DNA of 19,411 nucleotides from an uncultured Ideonella sp. (GCA_946479475.1 CAMLGG010000080.1:1-19411); one strand, 5' to 3'; counted from the first letter of the stretch, positions 6,930 through 17,566 are shown. Notes: generated from the letters alone by a model not told the origin. Translations and numbers: made by a program.

Positions 6930-7697
6930 GTGACCCCACCTGCCCTGGCCCACGCCCGCATCGCCCTCGTGGGCGACTGGGATCCCGACATCGCCGCCCA
7001 CCGCGCCATCCCGCGCGCCCTGGTTGCCGCCGCAGAGACCGAGCGCGTGGCGCTCGGTTTCGAATGGGTCGCGAGCGACTCGCTGGCGCGCGAGGCCGAG
7101 CGGGCGCTGCACCGCTTCGACGGCCTGTGGTGCGTGCCGGGCAGCCCTTACCGAAGCCTCGAAGGGGTGCTTGCCGCCATCGGCTTCGCGCGCCGGCAGG
7201 CGAGGCCCTTCCTCGGCAGCTGCGGCGGCTTCCAGCACGCGGTGCTGGAGCATGCCCGCACCGACCTGGGCTGGGCCGATGCGGAGCACGCGGAGACCGC
7301 ACCGCAGGCCGCGCGGCCCGTCATCGCGCCGCTGGCCTGCGGACTGGTGGAAGCCGAGCGCCGCGTCCTCTTCGCCTCCGGATCCCTGATTGCGAAGGCG
7401 TACGCCTGCGAGGCCTCGGTCGAGACCTACCGCTGCCGCTACGGCGTGGTGCCGGAACTGGCTGCCGAACTCTTCGGCGGCGCGCTGCGCGCGGTCGGCT
7501 TCGTGGAGGGGGACGACGGCAGCCTGCCGGCCGTGCACGCCATCGAGCGCAGCGACCATCCCTTCTTCGTCGCCACGCTGTTCCAGTCCGAACGCCTGGC
7601 GCTGCAAGGGCAGCCGGTCCCGCTGGCCTCGGCCTTCGTGCGGGCCTGCGCGCGCGGCCGGCTCGAACGAGACACCTCCACGGAGAACCATCGATGA
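6930..7697 (+). CDS. CTP synthase C-terminal region-related protein (class I amidotransferase fold, His missing)
   Basis: 255 residues from GTG 6930. The protein begins IALVGDWDPDI and carries the nucleophile elbow GSCGGFQHA with Cys98, as in the glutaminase half of CTP synthase. The end of the domain reads DHPFFVATLFQSER (209-222), aligning with the HPWFVACQFHPEF region of CTP synthase. There the catalytic histidine is replaced by Gln219, while Glu221 is kept. It therefore has Cys and Glu but not the His of the triad, and no synthetase domain. Database families of this type are named CTP synthase C-terminal region-related (seleno)proteins because some members carry selenocysteine; here the codon is TGC (7221-7223), ordinary cysteine. 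Function is unknown; a redox or thiol role is as possible as amidotransfer. It overlaps the OsmC gene by four bases and is divergent from the LysR gene. Confidence 0.8.
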   Translation: MTPPALAHARIALVGDWDPDIAAHRAIPRALVAAAETERVALGFEWVASDSLAREAERALHRFDGLWCVPGSPYRSLEGVLAAIGFARRQARPFLGSCGGFQHAVLEHARTDLGWADAEHAETAPQAARPVIAPLACGLVEAERRVLFASGSLIAKAYACEASVETYRCRYGVVPELAAELFGGALRAVGFVEGDDGSLPAVHAIERSDHPFFVATLFQSERLALQGQPVPLASAFVRACARGRLERDTSTENHR

Positions 7698-8161
7698 GCA
7701 CCCACACCGCCCTTGTCGCCTGGCAACGCGGCGAATCGGAATCCTTCACCGACCAGCGCTACAGCCGCCGTCACGAGTGGCGTTTCGACGGCGGCGCGCG
7801 CGTGCTGGCGTCGGCGTCGCCCTCGGTGGTGCCGCTGCCTATGTCCGACCCGGCGGGCGTCGATCCGGAGGAGGCCTTCGTCGCCTCGCTATCGAGCTGC
7901 CACCTGCTGTGGTTCCTCTCCCTCGCCGCGGGCGACGGCTGGACCGTCGACCACTACGAGGACGAGGCCGAGGGCCGGATGGGCCGCGATGGCCAGGGGC
8001 GCATCGTGATCACGAGCGTCACGTTGCGGCCGCTGTGCCGCTTCGGCGGAGAAAGGCAACCTTCTCCGGCCCAACTGCACGCGTTGCACCACCGTGCCCA
8101 CGAAGCATGCTTCATCGCGAACTCGGTGCGCTGCGAGGTGCGCTGCGAGCCGCGGTCCTGA
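7694..8161 (+). CDS. OsmC-family protein (peroxide/thiol-reactive type)
   Basis: 155 residues, within the usual OsmC/Ohr size. The ATG overlaps the previous stop (ATGA at 7694-7697), with GGAG at 7682-7685. The two characteristic cysteines are present: Cys69 in ASLSSCHLLWFL, on the central helix, and Cys139 in HEACFIANSV. OsmC/Ohr proteins reduce organic hydroperoxides with this pair; many OsmC-like members have unproven substrates. The segment PEEAFVASLSSCH is close to the family consensus. Translational coupling to the amidotransferase-like gene implies a joint function, probably oxidative or thiol-related, under the divergent LysR regulator. The stop codon lies in a palindrome shared with the convergent HAF-repeat gene. 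Confidence 0.9.
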   Translation: MSTHTALVAWQRGESESFTDQRYSRRHEWRFDGGARVLASASPSVVPLPMSDPAGVDPEEAFVASLSSCHLLWFLSLAAGDGWTVDHYEDEAEGRMGRDGQGRIVITSVTLRPLCRFGGERQPSPAQLHALHHRAHEACFIANSVRCEVRCEPRS

Positions 8162-8175
8162 GCGCTCAGCGCGGC
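8149..8175. terminator. Palindrome spanning two convergent stop codons (possible bidirectional terminator)
   Basis: CTGAGCGCTCAG at 8158-8169 is a perfect 12-bp palindrome containing the TGA of the OsmC gene (8159-8161) and the stop of the opposing HAF gene (8166-8168). GCCGCG (8149-8154) and CGCGGC (8170-8175) extend the stem with a three-base bulge. There is no T-tract on either side, so termination is a guess. Confidence 0.35.
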
Positions 8176-9275
8176 ACCAGGCGGAAGGCGCCGAAGCGCG
8201 GGCCGCCGTCCCAGCCCATCGTCCAGCCGGTGGCCGCTATCACGCCGCTGTCGTTGATGCCCACTGCCTCGACGAGCGTGTATCGGTGGGCGACATCGTT
8301 CATGCAGAAGTCGCGCAGCAGCGTGTTGAGGTCGACCGGCGCCTGGTCCAGGCCGCGCCAGATCACTGCCCGGGAGCTGTTGGTGGCCTCCGACGCGCTG
8401 CTGCCGACGATGACGTTGGCGTTGTTGATCCCGCGGGCCTGGCTGGTGACGTGGTCGGGCAGCGCGCCGATGTCCAGCGGCACATCGTCCACCCAGGCCA
8501 CCGCATGGAACCGGTAGAGCGGCCCTCCGCTGTAGTTGCTCCTGCCGACAATGACGCCGGCCTCGTTGAGGGCGTAGGCCGACGAATGCGTGCCGCCCGC
8601 CAGCTGGCCGAGCTCATGGATGGCCCGCGCGCTGTCCCATCGCACCGCATGCCAGTTGTGCTGGTCGTCGAAGTCGCTGTCGCCGACGATCGTGCCGGCA
8701 TCGTTGATCGCACGCGCGATGCTGGCGCGCTGGGGCCGGCTGTGGCGAGGGCCGAGGGCGCCCAGGTCGATCACCCGCTCGCCGCGCCACAGGACCGCAT
8801 GCGAAGGCAGGCCGCTGTCCGCCTGGCTGCTCAAGCCCACGACGTGGCCTGTTCCGTCGACTCCGCGCGCCTCGCCGCTCAGGCCGCCGGGCAACGTGGG
8901 CAACTCCTCGATGACACCGGCCTTCCAGCGCACGGGCCGGGTGTCGAGCGATTCGTTGCGGCCGCTGCCGACGACGACGCCCTTCGCGTTGACGCCGTAG
9001 GCTCGCGAGCCCAGGCCCTGGTCGGGCACCAGGTCGCCCAGGTCCTCCACCGCCGTCCTCTTCCAACGCGCCGCCCGCGGCCCGAGCGCGTTCGCGCTGC
9101 CCAGGCCGACGATCGTGCCCTGGGCGCCTATCGCTTCGGGCCACGAGAAATCCTCCGCAGCCGCATCGGCCAGGTAGACGCAGCGGTAGGGTGCCGCGGC
9201 GATGGCCGCCGAGTTCGCCAGCCCGCCGGCGATGCCGAGGGCGAGCAGGCACAAGGTCGATCGGGCAGCGTTCAT
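8166..9275 (-). CDS. Secreted HAF-repeat protein
   Basis: 369 residues from ATG 9273-9275, which has GGAGG at 9280-9284. The N terminus (MNAARSTLCLLALGIAGG, then AAIAA) is a signal peptide. The remainder is about seven imperfect repeats of roughly 40-45 residues with the pattern A.GIN..G.IVG.S......HA..W..G...DLG; clear examples are ARAINDAGTIVGDS, AYALNEAGVIVGRS and ARGINNANVIVGSS. This is the HAF extracellular repeat family, presumed to fold as a beta-propeller-like structure. Its biological role is not established. It lies 84 bases downstream of the phosphorylase gene in the same direction and could be read through from the sugar operon, but its good ribosome site and the gap allow independent expression. 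Confidence 0.85.
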   Translation of the reverse strand: MNAARSTLCLLALGIAGGLANSAAIAAAPYRCVYLADAAAEDFSWPEAIGAQGTIVGLGSANALGPRAARWKRTAVEDLGDLVPDQGLGSRAYGVNAKGVVVGSGRNESLDTRPVRWKAGVIEELPTLPGGLSGEARGVDGTGHVVGLSSQADSGLPSHAVLWRGERVIDLGALGPRHSRPQRASIARAINDAGTIVGDSDFDDQHNWHAVRWDSARAIHELGQLAGGTHSSAYALNEAGVIVGRSNYSGGPLYRFHAVAWVDDVPLDIGALPDHVTSQARGINNANVIVGSSASEATNSSRAVIWRGLDQAPVDLNTLLRDFCMNDVAHRYTLVEAVGINDSGVIAATGWTMGWDGGPRFGAFRLVPR

Positions 9276-9279
9276 GTCG

Positions 9280-9284
9280 CCTCC
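9280..9284 (-). promoter_or_regulatory. Ribosome binding site for the HAF-repeat gene
   Basis: On the minus strand GGAGG lies four bases before the ATG at 9275. It decides against the upstream in-frame start at 9329, which would put 18 residues ahead of the signal peptide. Confidence 0.75.
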
Positions 9285-9359
9285 ATTGCCGGGCTGGATG
9301 GGCCGCGCGGCAGGCGGCCGAGGAGGCAATCTAGGCCCCGCTGCCGGGCCCCCGATTGA

Positions 9360-12300
9360 CTAGGCGCAAGCCACGGTCAGCCGATCGACGCCGCCGTCGG
9401 CCCGCCAGTGCGGGGTCATGGCGGCCCAGTCGATCCGCGCCCCGCCCGGCCGGTAGAGGTTGGCTTCGGCCGTGAAGGGCAGGCTGTGCCCGTTCAGCTC
9501 GACCGAGGTCGGCCCGTGGCCGCGGCCGCCGGCGACGATCTGCATCTCGATCGGGCGGCCGGCCAGCTTCGTGCGGGCCGACAGTGAACCCAGCGATGGC
9601 GCCAGGACCGGGTCGACCACGCATGCATCGGCGCGCGGTCGCAGCCCGAGCAGGCAGCGTTGCACCAAGCCCAGCGCGATGCCGGCGCCGCTGGAGTAGA
9701 CGCGCCAGCCGCCTTCGAGCGGCACGCGGCCGGCGATGGCATCGGCGTAGTGCGCGCCGGCCTCGTGCCGGTCGGCGAAGGCCGCATCGGAACTCGAGTA
9801 GTAGCAGTTGGACTGCCGCGGCGCGGCGCTCGGCACGCGCCTGGCCAGTCCGACCGGATGCGCCAGCTGCAGCGCCTGCCAGAAGGCCTCCGCGCGGCCC
9901 GCATGGGCCAGCGCCTCGGCGTAGCGCAGGTGCGCGTGGGTGTACATGAGGCCGATCTCGCGGCCGAAGTAGGTCGCGCTTTCGGCGCGCTGGAACAGCT
10001 GCTGCGGTCCGCCGCGGTAGGGCAGCGGCGAGTCGAAGAGGCGGGCGCCGTCGGGGCCGATCAGGTGTTGCTCGATCAGTTCAAGGTGCCTTTGCGCCTC
10101 GTCGGGCGTGAAAAGGTCCGACAGCACCGCGTGAATCATCGGCAGCAGGCTGTAGCGCACGCCGGTGCGGCGGTCGCGGGGGTGCAGCAGCGGCTCGGGC
10201 GGGCCGCCGGAGGCCGGCTCGTCGAACAGGGCATAGCCGGTCAGCACGCCGCCCGGCATCAGCCAGCGGTGGAAGTCGCCCTGCACGGCCAGGGACTCGG
10301 CGCGCAGCGGGTGCGCGCGCTCCGGGCGGCCGAGCAGGGTGAAGGCCGCGGCCAGCGTGTCCAGCACCTGCGCGTGCAGCGTCACCGTCCAGGCGCTGCA
10401 CAGGTGCTCGCGCAGCTTGGGGTCGGCGGGCTGCAGCGAGTCGTTCCAGTCGCCGTGGCCATAGGCGGCGAGGGCGGTGCCGGCGATGCGGCGCCTGGCG
10501 ATCACCGCGAAGGCTCGCTCGGCGTGCTGCCACAGCGTCGCCACCTCGGGTGCCGCGCCGGGCGCGGCGTGAAAGGGCAGGGGCTCGTCCAGCAAGCCGG
10601 AGTCGCCCGAGGCGAGCAGGTACTGGGCGAGCGCGAGCAGCGGCCAGAAGACGATGTCGCCGTGCGAGTCGCCGGCGCGGACGTGGCGGTCGCGCTCGAA
10701 GAACATGAACCACTGCGGCCAGTTGCCGCCCGCGTCCTGCGCGCTGAAGACGCGGCAGAGCAGGTCGCGCACCGGCGGCAGGCAGCCTTGCGCCAGCAGC
10801 AGCTCGACGGGGCCCTGGCAGACGTCGCGCGTGCCCCAGCCTCCTCCCGAGTACTGCTCCAGCCCGCGAGGCGCGAGGTAGTGCACCAGCGCGTTGTGCT
10901 GGAACCAGGGCAGGGCGGCGGACAGCGCATCGGCCTGGCCGCCCGCGCCGGAGAGGGCCGGGGGCAGCAGGGTTTCGAGGGTCGGCGTTGACGGCGTGCC
11001 AGGCTCGACCAGCGCGCCGCGCATCTGCAGGCCGAGCTTCGGCGCCGGTTCCAGGCGCAGGCAGAGCATCGGCACGCCGTGGTCGCCGGCATCGTCGAAC
11101 AGCGCCTCGGCGCCTGAGGCCTCGTTGATCCGCGTCGCCTCGTCCGCCGGCGCGATCTCGAAGCCGCCCTGCGGGAAGCGCGAATGCAGCGCCGAGCCGG
11201 GCGAAGGGGCGAGCCACAGGCCACCGCCGGCACGCCGCTGCGCCACGATGCGCGCCGGCAACTCGCCGTCGTCGCCATCGAGCGCCAGGTGCAGCGTGAC
11301 CAGGCACGCCGGGGCAGGGCCCTCGATGGCCTCCAACTGCCAGCGCAGCACCGGCGCTTCGGCATCGGCCTCGGCCCGCACCTCGATCAGCCCGCCGGCA
11401 TGGCGATACCACCAGCGGGCCGCCCGGGCGCTCATCGCGAAGGCCGAAGGCTGGTCGAGCAAGGTCCATCCTTCGCCAAGATCGACGAACGCGCGCAGGC
11501 CCTGGGAGCGGAACTGGCCCAGCGTGCCGTGCAGGGTGGACGTCAGGCGGTTCAGGCTCACGTGGCCCTGCGTGACCATGGAGTGGAAGACGCCGCCCAT
11601 CCAGCAGGTGGAGGTCATCGCCGCTTCGTCGGGCACGAGGTGGCGGCCGCTGCGCAGGAGGTGGCCGTGCGGACGCAGGACCGCCCGCTCCTTGGCCGGC
11701 AGGACGACGTGCTCGCCCGTCGCTTCGCAGAAGAAGGACCAGGCCGTGCCGTCGGGGCCCGCCTCCTCGTGCTGCCGGGTGCCGAACAGCGCATCGAGCT
11801 CGGACGCCGAGAGGGCCGCAGAGCCAAGCCGGGGCGCGCGGTGGAACAGGCTCGCCAACGGCGCGTGCCGGCTGCCCTGCGCCGCGGCGCAGGGCGTGGC
11901 TTCGGGCAGCGCGAGCCAGGCGTCGGCGCGGGCCAGGTCCTCGCTGCCGCTGGCGCCCGGGTGATCCTCGACCAGGCCGCCGAAGAAGCCCAGCGCACAA
12001 CGCGCCCCCGGGGGCAGCGTCACCGCGGCGTCCTGCAGCGCCCCCATGGCCTGCTCCTGCTGCAGCCGCCGTCCGGGCAGGCCCTTGCGCCACGCGGGCG
12101 GCGTCTCGCCGAAGCGCCCTTCGGCCCGGCCCAGCACCTGCAGGGCATCGGTGGCGTAGGAGACGGCGCGCCGCAGCGAGCCCAGCAGCGCCCAGGGGTG
12201 GCGCCCGGCCACTGGCTGGTTCTGGCGCACGGCCAGCAGCGTGCCGCGCGAGGGGTGATCGAGCGGGGTGAAGTCGACGTAGTGGCTGACGTAGTACTCG

Positions 12301-12740
12301 TTCAATCGCAAGGCGGCATGAGGTGCGAGGGCGAGGTCGTGCTGGAGGATGGCGTCGATCGTCCGCACGGCCTCGCCAACGTTGTCGACTGCCAGGTGCC
12401 AGAACCACACCGGTTCATGCGCCGCCAGCCGCAGCCGCAGCTCGAAGTCCAGGCCCTGCCACCGGCCGCGTGCCACGTAGCCTTCTTCGGCGACCTCCCA
12501 GCGCGCCGGGCTGGCCGGCCCCAGCAGGGGCAGCAGGTGGTGCGGCTCGCCGTCGGCCGCGGCCCCTTCCCAGAGCCGCAGCACCAGCTGCGTCTGGCCG
12601 GCCTCGAGCGCGTTGCCGGGGAAGAGGTGGATGCACAGCTCTTCGCCATGGCGCAGCTCGCGCAGGCTGCCGTTGGCGTTGAAGCTCGCGGACAGCCCGG
12701 ACGGGCTGGCCATGCGATGGATGTCGGGATGCGAGGTCAC
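9360..12740 (-). CDS. GH94-family phosphorylase, probable 1,2-beta-oligoglucan phosphorylase
   Basis: 1126 residues. The first third is a beta-sandwich-rich region; the (alpha/alpha)6 catalytic barrel starts near residue 590. The GH94 landmarks are GGGWGTRDVCQGP (632-644) and GHGDWNDSL (762-770). By analogy to cellobiose and chitobiose phosphorylases the catalytic acid is the second Asp of DWND, Asp767. No signal peptide is seen, so the enzyme is cytoplasmic. Cellobiose and chitobiose phosphorylases are about 800 residues; the characterised group near 1,100 residues is 1,2-beta-oligoglucan (sophorooligosaccharide) phosphorylase, which yields glucose 1-phosphate and a shortened chain. In Listeria that enzyme also sits beside a sugar ABC transporter, as here. 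Specificity remains inference. The GTG start at 12740 follows the hydrolase stop by seven bases without a Shine-Dalgarno site; ATG at 12713 is the alternative. It is the last member of the operon. Confidence 0.8.
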   Translation of the reverse strand: MTSHPDIHRMASPSGLSASFNANGSLRELRHGEELCIHLFPGNALEAGQTQLVLRLWEGAAADGEPHHLLPLLGPASPARWEVAEEGYVARGRWQGLDFELRLRLAAHEPVWFWHLAVDNVGEAVRTIDAILQHDLALAPHAALRLNEYYVSHYVDFTPLDHPSRGTLLAVRQNQPVAGRHPWALLGSLRRAVSYATDALQVLGRAEGRFGETPPAWRKGLPGRRLQQEQAMGALQDAAVTLPPGARCALGFFGGLVEDHPGASGSEDLARADAWLALPEATPCAAAQGSRHAPLASLFHRAPRLGSAALSASELDALFGTRQHEEAGPDGTAWSFFCEATGEHVVLPAKERAVLRPHGHLLRSGRHLVPDEAAMTSTCWMGGVFHSMVTQGHVSLNRLTSTLHGTLGQFRSQGLRAFVDLGEGWTLLDQPSAFAMSARAARWWYRHAGGLIEVRAEADAEAPVLRWQLEAIEGPAPACLVTLHLALDGDDGELPARIVAQRRAGGGLWLAPSPGSALHSRFPQGGFEIAPADEATRINEASGAEALFDDAGDHGVPMLCLRLEPAPKLGLQMRGALVEPGTPSTPTLETLLPPALSGAGGQADALSAALPWFQHNALVHYLAPRGLEQYSGGGWGTRDVCQGPVELLLAQGCLPPVRDLLCRVFSAQDAGGNWPQWFMFFERDRHVRAGDSHGDIVFWPLLALAQYLLASGDSGLLDEPLPFHAAPGAAPEVATLWQHAERAFAVIARRRIAGTALAAYGHGDWNDSLQPADPKLREHLCSAWTVTLHAQVLDTLAAAFTLLGRPERAHPLRAESLAVQGDFHRWLMPGGVLTGYALFDEPASGGPPEPLLHPRDRRTGVRYSLLPMIHAVLSDLFTPDEAQRHLELIEQHLIGPDGARLFDSPLPYRGGPQQLFQRAESATYFGREIGLMYTHAHLRYAEALAHAGRAEAFWQALQLAHPVGLARRVPSAAPRQSNCYYSSSDAAFADRHEAGAHYADAIAGRVPLEGGWRVYSSGAGIALGLVQRCLLGLRPRADACVVDPVLAPSLGSLSARTKLAGRPIEMQIVAGGRGHGPTSVELNGHSLPFTAEANLYRPGGARIDWAAMTPHWRADGGVDRLTVACA

Positions 12741-12747
12741 GGGGGAT

Positions 12748-13496
12748 TCAGGAAGCGGAGCGAGTACGGCCCAGCAGCCACGCGACCAGCGCGGGGTCGG
12801 CGTAGGCGGGGTTCCAGGCGTCGTGGCCGACGCCCGGGTAGATGGTCAGGTCGGCCTGGCCGCCGGCGGCGCGCAGTTCGTTCACGAGCTGCTGCTCCTC
12901 GGCCAGCGGGACGACGGTGTCGGCCTCGCCGTGGTAAGCCCGAACGGGGACGGCCCGCATGCGCTCGATGCGCAGATGCGAACCGTAGCCACACACCGGC
13001 GCAATGCCCGCCAGGTCCTGCGGGTAGCTCATGGCCCAGCTCCAGCAGCCGCCGCCGCCCATGCTCAGGCCGGTGGCGGTGACGCGCTGCGGATCGATGC
13101 GCCACCGGGTGCGCAGCGAAGCCAGCATCGCGTGCAGTAGGTGCGGGTCCCAGTCGTCGCCGTCCTCGCATTGCGGCGAGACGACGATGGCCGGGTAGTC
13201 CTGGCCGGCCGCGATCAGCTTGGGCAGGCCGTGGGCCTTCACCTTGCCGAGATCGTCCCCGCGCTCGCCGGAGCCGTGCAGGAAGACGATGAGCGGCCAG
13301 CGCTGCTCGGCACGCTCGCCATAGCCCGGCGGCAGGTACAGCCAGTGGCGCAGGGTGGCCGACAGCGTCAGCGTGGCCGGCGTGGCCCATTCGGCTTGCC
13401 GGCCCGCGGCGGGCGGTGCCGCGGCGGTGCTGCAACCCGCGCACAGGGCCAGCGGCAAGCCGAGCAGGTGGCGGCGGGCCAGGTCGGGGTCATCGT

Positions 13497-13500
<4 letters not shown>
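12748..13500 (-). CDS. Exported alpha/beta hydrolase (esterase-like)
   Basis: 250 residues. The N terminus has ARRHLLGLPLALCAGCS, which combines a twin-arginine-like pair with a hydrophobic stretch and an imperfect lipobox ending at Cys23; export, possibly as a lipoprotein, is likely. The fold elements are oxyanion HGSGERGDD (75-83), nucleophile Ser146 in GLSMGGGG, acid Asp194 in HGEADTVVP and His226 in GVGHDAW. It belongs with the small esterase/carboxylesterase or PHB-depolymerase-like group. Its start overlaps the ATPase stop (ATGA at 13497-13500) and has GGAG at 13510-13513. In a glycan-uptake operon, a reasonable role is removing acyl or similar ester substituents from the carbohydrate before import. 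Substrate unproven. Confidence 0.82.
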
Positions 13501-14518
<1,018 letters not shown>

Positions 14519-14522
<4 letters not shown>

Positions 14523-17500
14523 GGGGCCAGGTCCTCCAGCACGGCGGAGAAGGGCAGGTGGTCGATGCGATGCTCGCGGCCGTGCCACCTGATGCGCAGG
14601 CCGCCGGGCGGGAGCGCGAGGCCGGCGTCGACGTCGACCTTCAGGCCGCGGCCCGTCCGCTTCAGGCGGTAGCTCAGCGGGCCGTGCGGCGTGGCGAGGC
14701 CGCGCACTGCCACGCCTTCGTCCAGCCACGCATCCGGCAGGCCGGCGCCGAGCACGAGCGTGGCGCCGTCCTCGGCATCGTGGGCGAACAGGTCCAGCAG
14801 CGAGCGGATCGCGTCGGAGGCGACCCAGGCATGCGGCATGTCGCCCAGGAAGTGGACTTCGCGCGGGTCCCGCATCACGACCTCGGCCCACTGGTTCCAG
14901 CCGGCGGGGCGCTGGTCGGCGAAGAAGAAGTCGAGCATCGCCCGCGCGCGTTCGGGCCGCTTCATCCGCACCAGGGCGCCGACGCTGCGAAGCTCGTAGG
15001 GCGTGTAGTCGCGCCAGGGTTTCTCGCCGCGTTGGCGCTGCTCCGATTCGCGCCAGTAGCGATCGAAGGTCGCTTCGAGCATCCCCTCGGGCAGCAGGCC
15101 CTGGGCCTGCGCGGGATCGAGTGCGACGGTGGTGGAGGTGGGATCGAAGTCGCCGAGCTCCGCCGCACCGGGCATGAACGCGATGCCGTGGCGGGCGGTG
15201 GCCGCGCGGATGGACGCTGCGAGGTCGCCGGAGAACTCGTCGCGCCAGGCGGCGAACTCGCGCGCGGCGGACTCGTCGCCCACGGCCTGCGCCAGCACCA
15301 CCGCATCCTTGTAGCCGCGCAGCGCCCAGAAGTCGTCCCAGTACGAATGCATGGGCTTCTCGGAGTAGCCCTCGTGACTGATCGAGGCCGGCATCAGGCC
15401 GAAGAAGGCTTCTCGCCCGGGTCGGCGGTTGGCTTCGCTGCGCTCGCCCTGGCGCAGGCTCTCCATGTAGCGGGTGGCGCGTTCGACGGCAGGCCAGTGG
15501 CGCTGCAGCGCGGCGCGATCGCGGGTGAAGCGCCAGAGCTCGGCGACGGCGAAGACGAACTCGCCGTGGCTGTCGTTCTCGGGCACCGGGTCCGCGCCGC
15601 GCAGGTCCACGCAGCAGGGCACCTTGCCGTTGGCGAAGAGCTTGCCCGCATACCAGTCGACGAACTCGCGCGCGGCCTGCCGCTCGCCCAGGCGCAGCAG
15701 GCCGGCGACCATCATGGCGCCGTCGCGGATCCAGCTGCGGGCGTACGAGCGCGTGCCGGGCTGCAGGGCCGGGCCGTCGCGCGAGAGCAGGATCTGGGCG
15801 AGGGCGCTGCGCAGGCTGTCCTGCACGGTCCGCGCGGCCGCGGGGAGCTCGAACTCGACGCGGTTCAGGCGTCGGCGCCAGGCCGCGGCGGACGCGCGGA
15901 ACGCCTCGTCGACCTGGTCCGCCGAGCGCAGGGGCTTCGGCTTGCCGGCCATCGTCCACGCCAGGGCCACGCGGGCTTCGCCGTTCGCGGGCAACGCGAC
16001 AGGGAATTCCAGCGCGACCTCGGCCTGGTCGCCGCCGACGACCTCTTCGCCGTTGCGCAGCAACTGCGGCTTGTCGCCCTGCGCGATGGCCATGGCGACG
16101 GGCCACCCCGCCCTGCCTCCGAGCGTGACCCGCGCTGGCGCAGGCAGCGGGCGCAGGCTCAGCTGGGGGCCGTTGACGGCGAGCTCGCCTTGCCGCCACT
16201 GCAGCGTGTGCAGCGGGCTGCTGCCGCCCGGCCGGTTGAGGAACTGCTGCGGCGGATTGACCTGCCACGGCCGCGCCACGAGCAGCAGGCGCGCCTGCAT
16301 CGGCCCCTTGGCGCGCAGCGTGTAGCGGGCCAGGCCGGTGGCCTCTTCGGGCCGGCCGGCGGCGGTGGCGTCGATGTCGAGGGTGAACTCCGGATGGACC
16401 CAGCGCACGCGCGGCAGGGGCAGGTAGCCCTCGGGCAGGGAGTGCTCGATCTTCACGTCGGCCCAGGAGACGAGCCGCGGTGCGCCGCCGTGGCGGCCGG
16501 GCAGCAGCACGAAGGGCTCGATGCTCGGCGTGCCCGGCAGGGGCTCGATGGCGCCGTCCTCCGACAGGAGCGCCGAGTGCCGGCCGCCGCCGTCGACGCC
16601 GAACAGCGTCCAGTAGTTCTGCTCGCCGAGGTAGGTACGCGGGTAGGCGCCCCTCGGATAGGCGGCGGCCCGGGCGCGCGTGGCGTCGTCCACCGATTGC
16701 CATTGGCCGGCATCGGCCAGCTGCACCTCGGGCGTGGGCCAGCGCCGGCGTGAAGAAGATCCGTCCAGCGGCCTCAGGCGAAGGCGGCGGGCCTCGGCCT
16801 CGGGCAGGAAGAACGCATCCAGCGGCCCGGCCGCGTGCCTCACGACAGCCAGCTGCGTCCACCGGCCCTGCTCGTCCTCGGCTTCGAGGCGGTAGCCGGA
16901 AGGCCGTGCGGCTTCGTCGGGCCAGCGCAGCTGCAGGGCGCTGAACTCGCGCAGGCCGCCCAGCGCCACGTCGACCCCTTCCGCGCTGGACGACACGACC
17001 GGCGGAGCGGGCTGCGGCGCGGCGGGCGTGCGCTCCACCAGCTGGAGCCCTTCGAAGCACAGGCGGCCCTGGCCGCCGCCGCTGCCGGTGGCCACCGTGA
17101 GTTCGAGGGCCTGCGGCGAGCGCAGTCTCTTGTCGACCGCGGGGCCCCAGGCGAATTGGATCTGGCGCCGCTTGAATCGAAGCTCTCGCGTGGCCGGGCC
17201 GAAGCGCACATCGCGCTGCTGCACCCACCAGACGTTCTCGCCGCTCGCATCGGTGAGCTTGAACTGGAAGTGGTTGGCCGGGCCGGCGCCGTGCATGCGC
17301 AGCCTGAACTCGTAGTCGGGCGGGAGGTCGATCTGCGGCAGCGGACGCCGCACCACGGCATAGCCCGAGACGCCGTGGAAGTCGTACGCCAGGCACATGC
17401 CCCGGCCCTGGGCGTCGGGCTGCCAGCGGGCCTCGACCTGGTCGGAGGCGCTGGGCGTCCAGCGGGCGGCGGCGTCGGCGCCGAAGTCGTCGAGCGGCGT

Positions 17501-17566
17501 GACGTCGCCCGGTGCGGCCGTTGCTGCCGTCGCCGCCAGGGCCAGCCCCGCGAGCCATGCCCTCAT
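14519..17566 (-). CDS. Large secreted six-hairpin glycosidase-like protein
   Basis: 1015 residues. A signal peptide (MRAWLAGLALAATAATAAPG) is followed by a beta-sandwich, carbohydrate-binding-like N-terminal region (about 22-170) and a second sandwich similar to discoidin/F5-8 modules (about 185-280). A further beta-rich region (about 290-560) precedes a helical (alpha/alpha)6 barrel (about 565-920). The barrel contains RSWIRDGAMM (610-619, Asp615), ENDSHGEF (663-670), a tryptophan/aspartate-rich segment SYWDDFWALRG near 745 and RPAGWNQWAEV near 875. These resemble amylo-glucosidase-, GH15- or GH63-like barrels, but I cannot place it in a named family. Being exported, it should act on the polysaccharide before uptake. 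It is encoded between permease and ATPase genes with ATGA overlaps on both sides; GGGAGG at 17576-17581 supports the start. Glycan specificity is unknown; beta-1,2-glucan is suggested only by the GH94 neighbour. Confidence 0.72.

Noticed and set aside
7221..7223. Possible selenocysteine at the amidotransferase-like nucleophile
   Set aside because: The codon is TGC, not TGA, so the residue is cysteine; no SECIS-like requirement arises.
9334..9350. GGCCC...GGGCC hairpin downstream of the phosphorylase stop as an operon terminator
   Set aside because: Only five base pairs, no T-tract, and typical of chance pairing at this GC content; not called as a feature.
9360..13082. Long plus-strand open frames opposite the phosphorylase and hydrolase (for example 9660-10991 and 11184-13082)
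   Set aside because: Compositionally biased, no recognisable motifs, and the minus strand carries full GH94 and alpha/beta hydrolase signatures.
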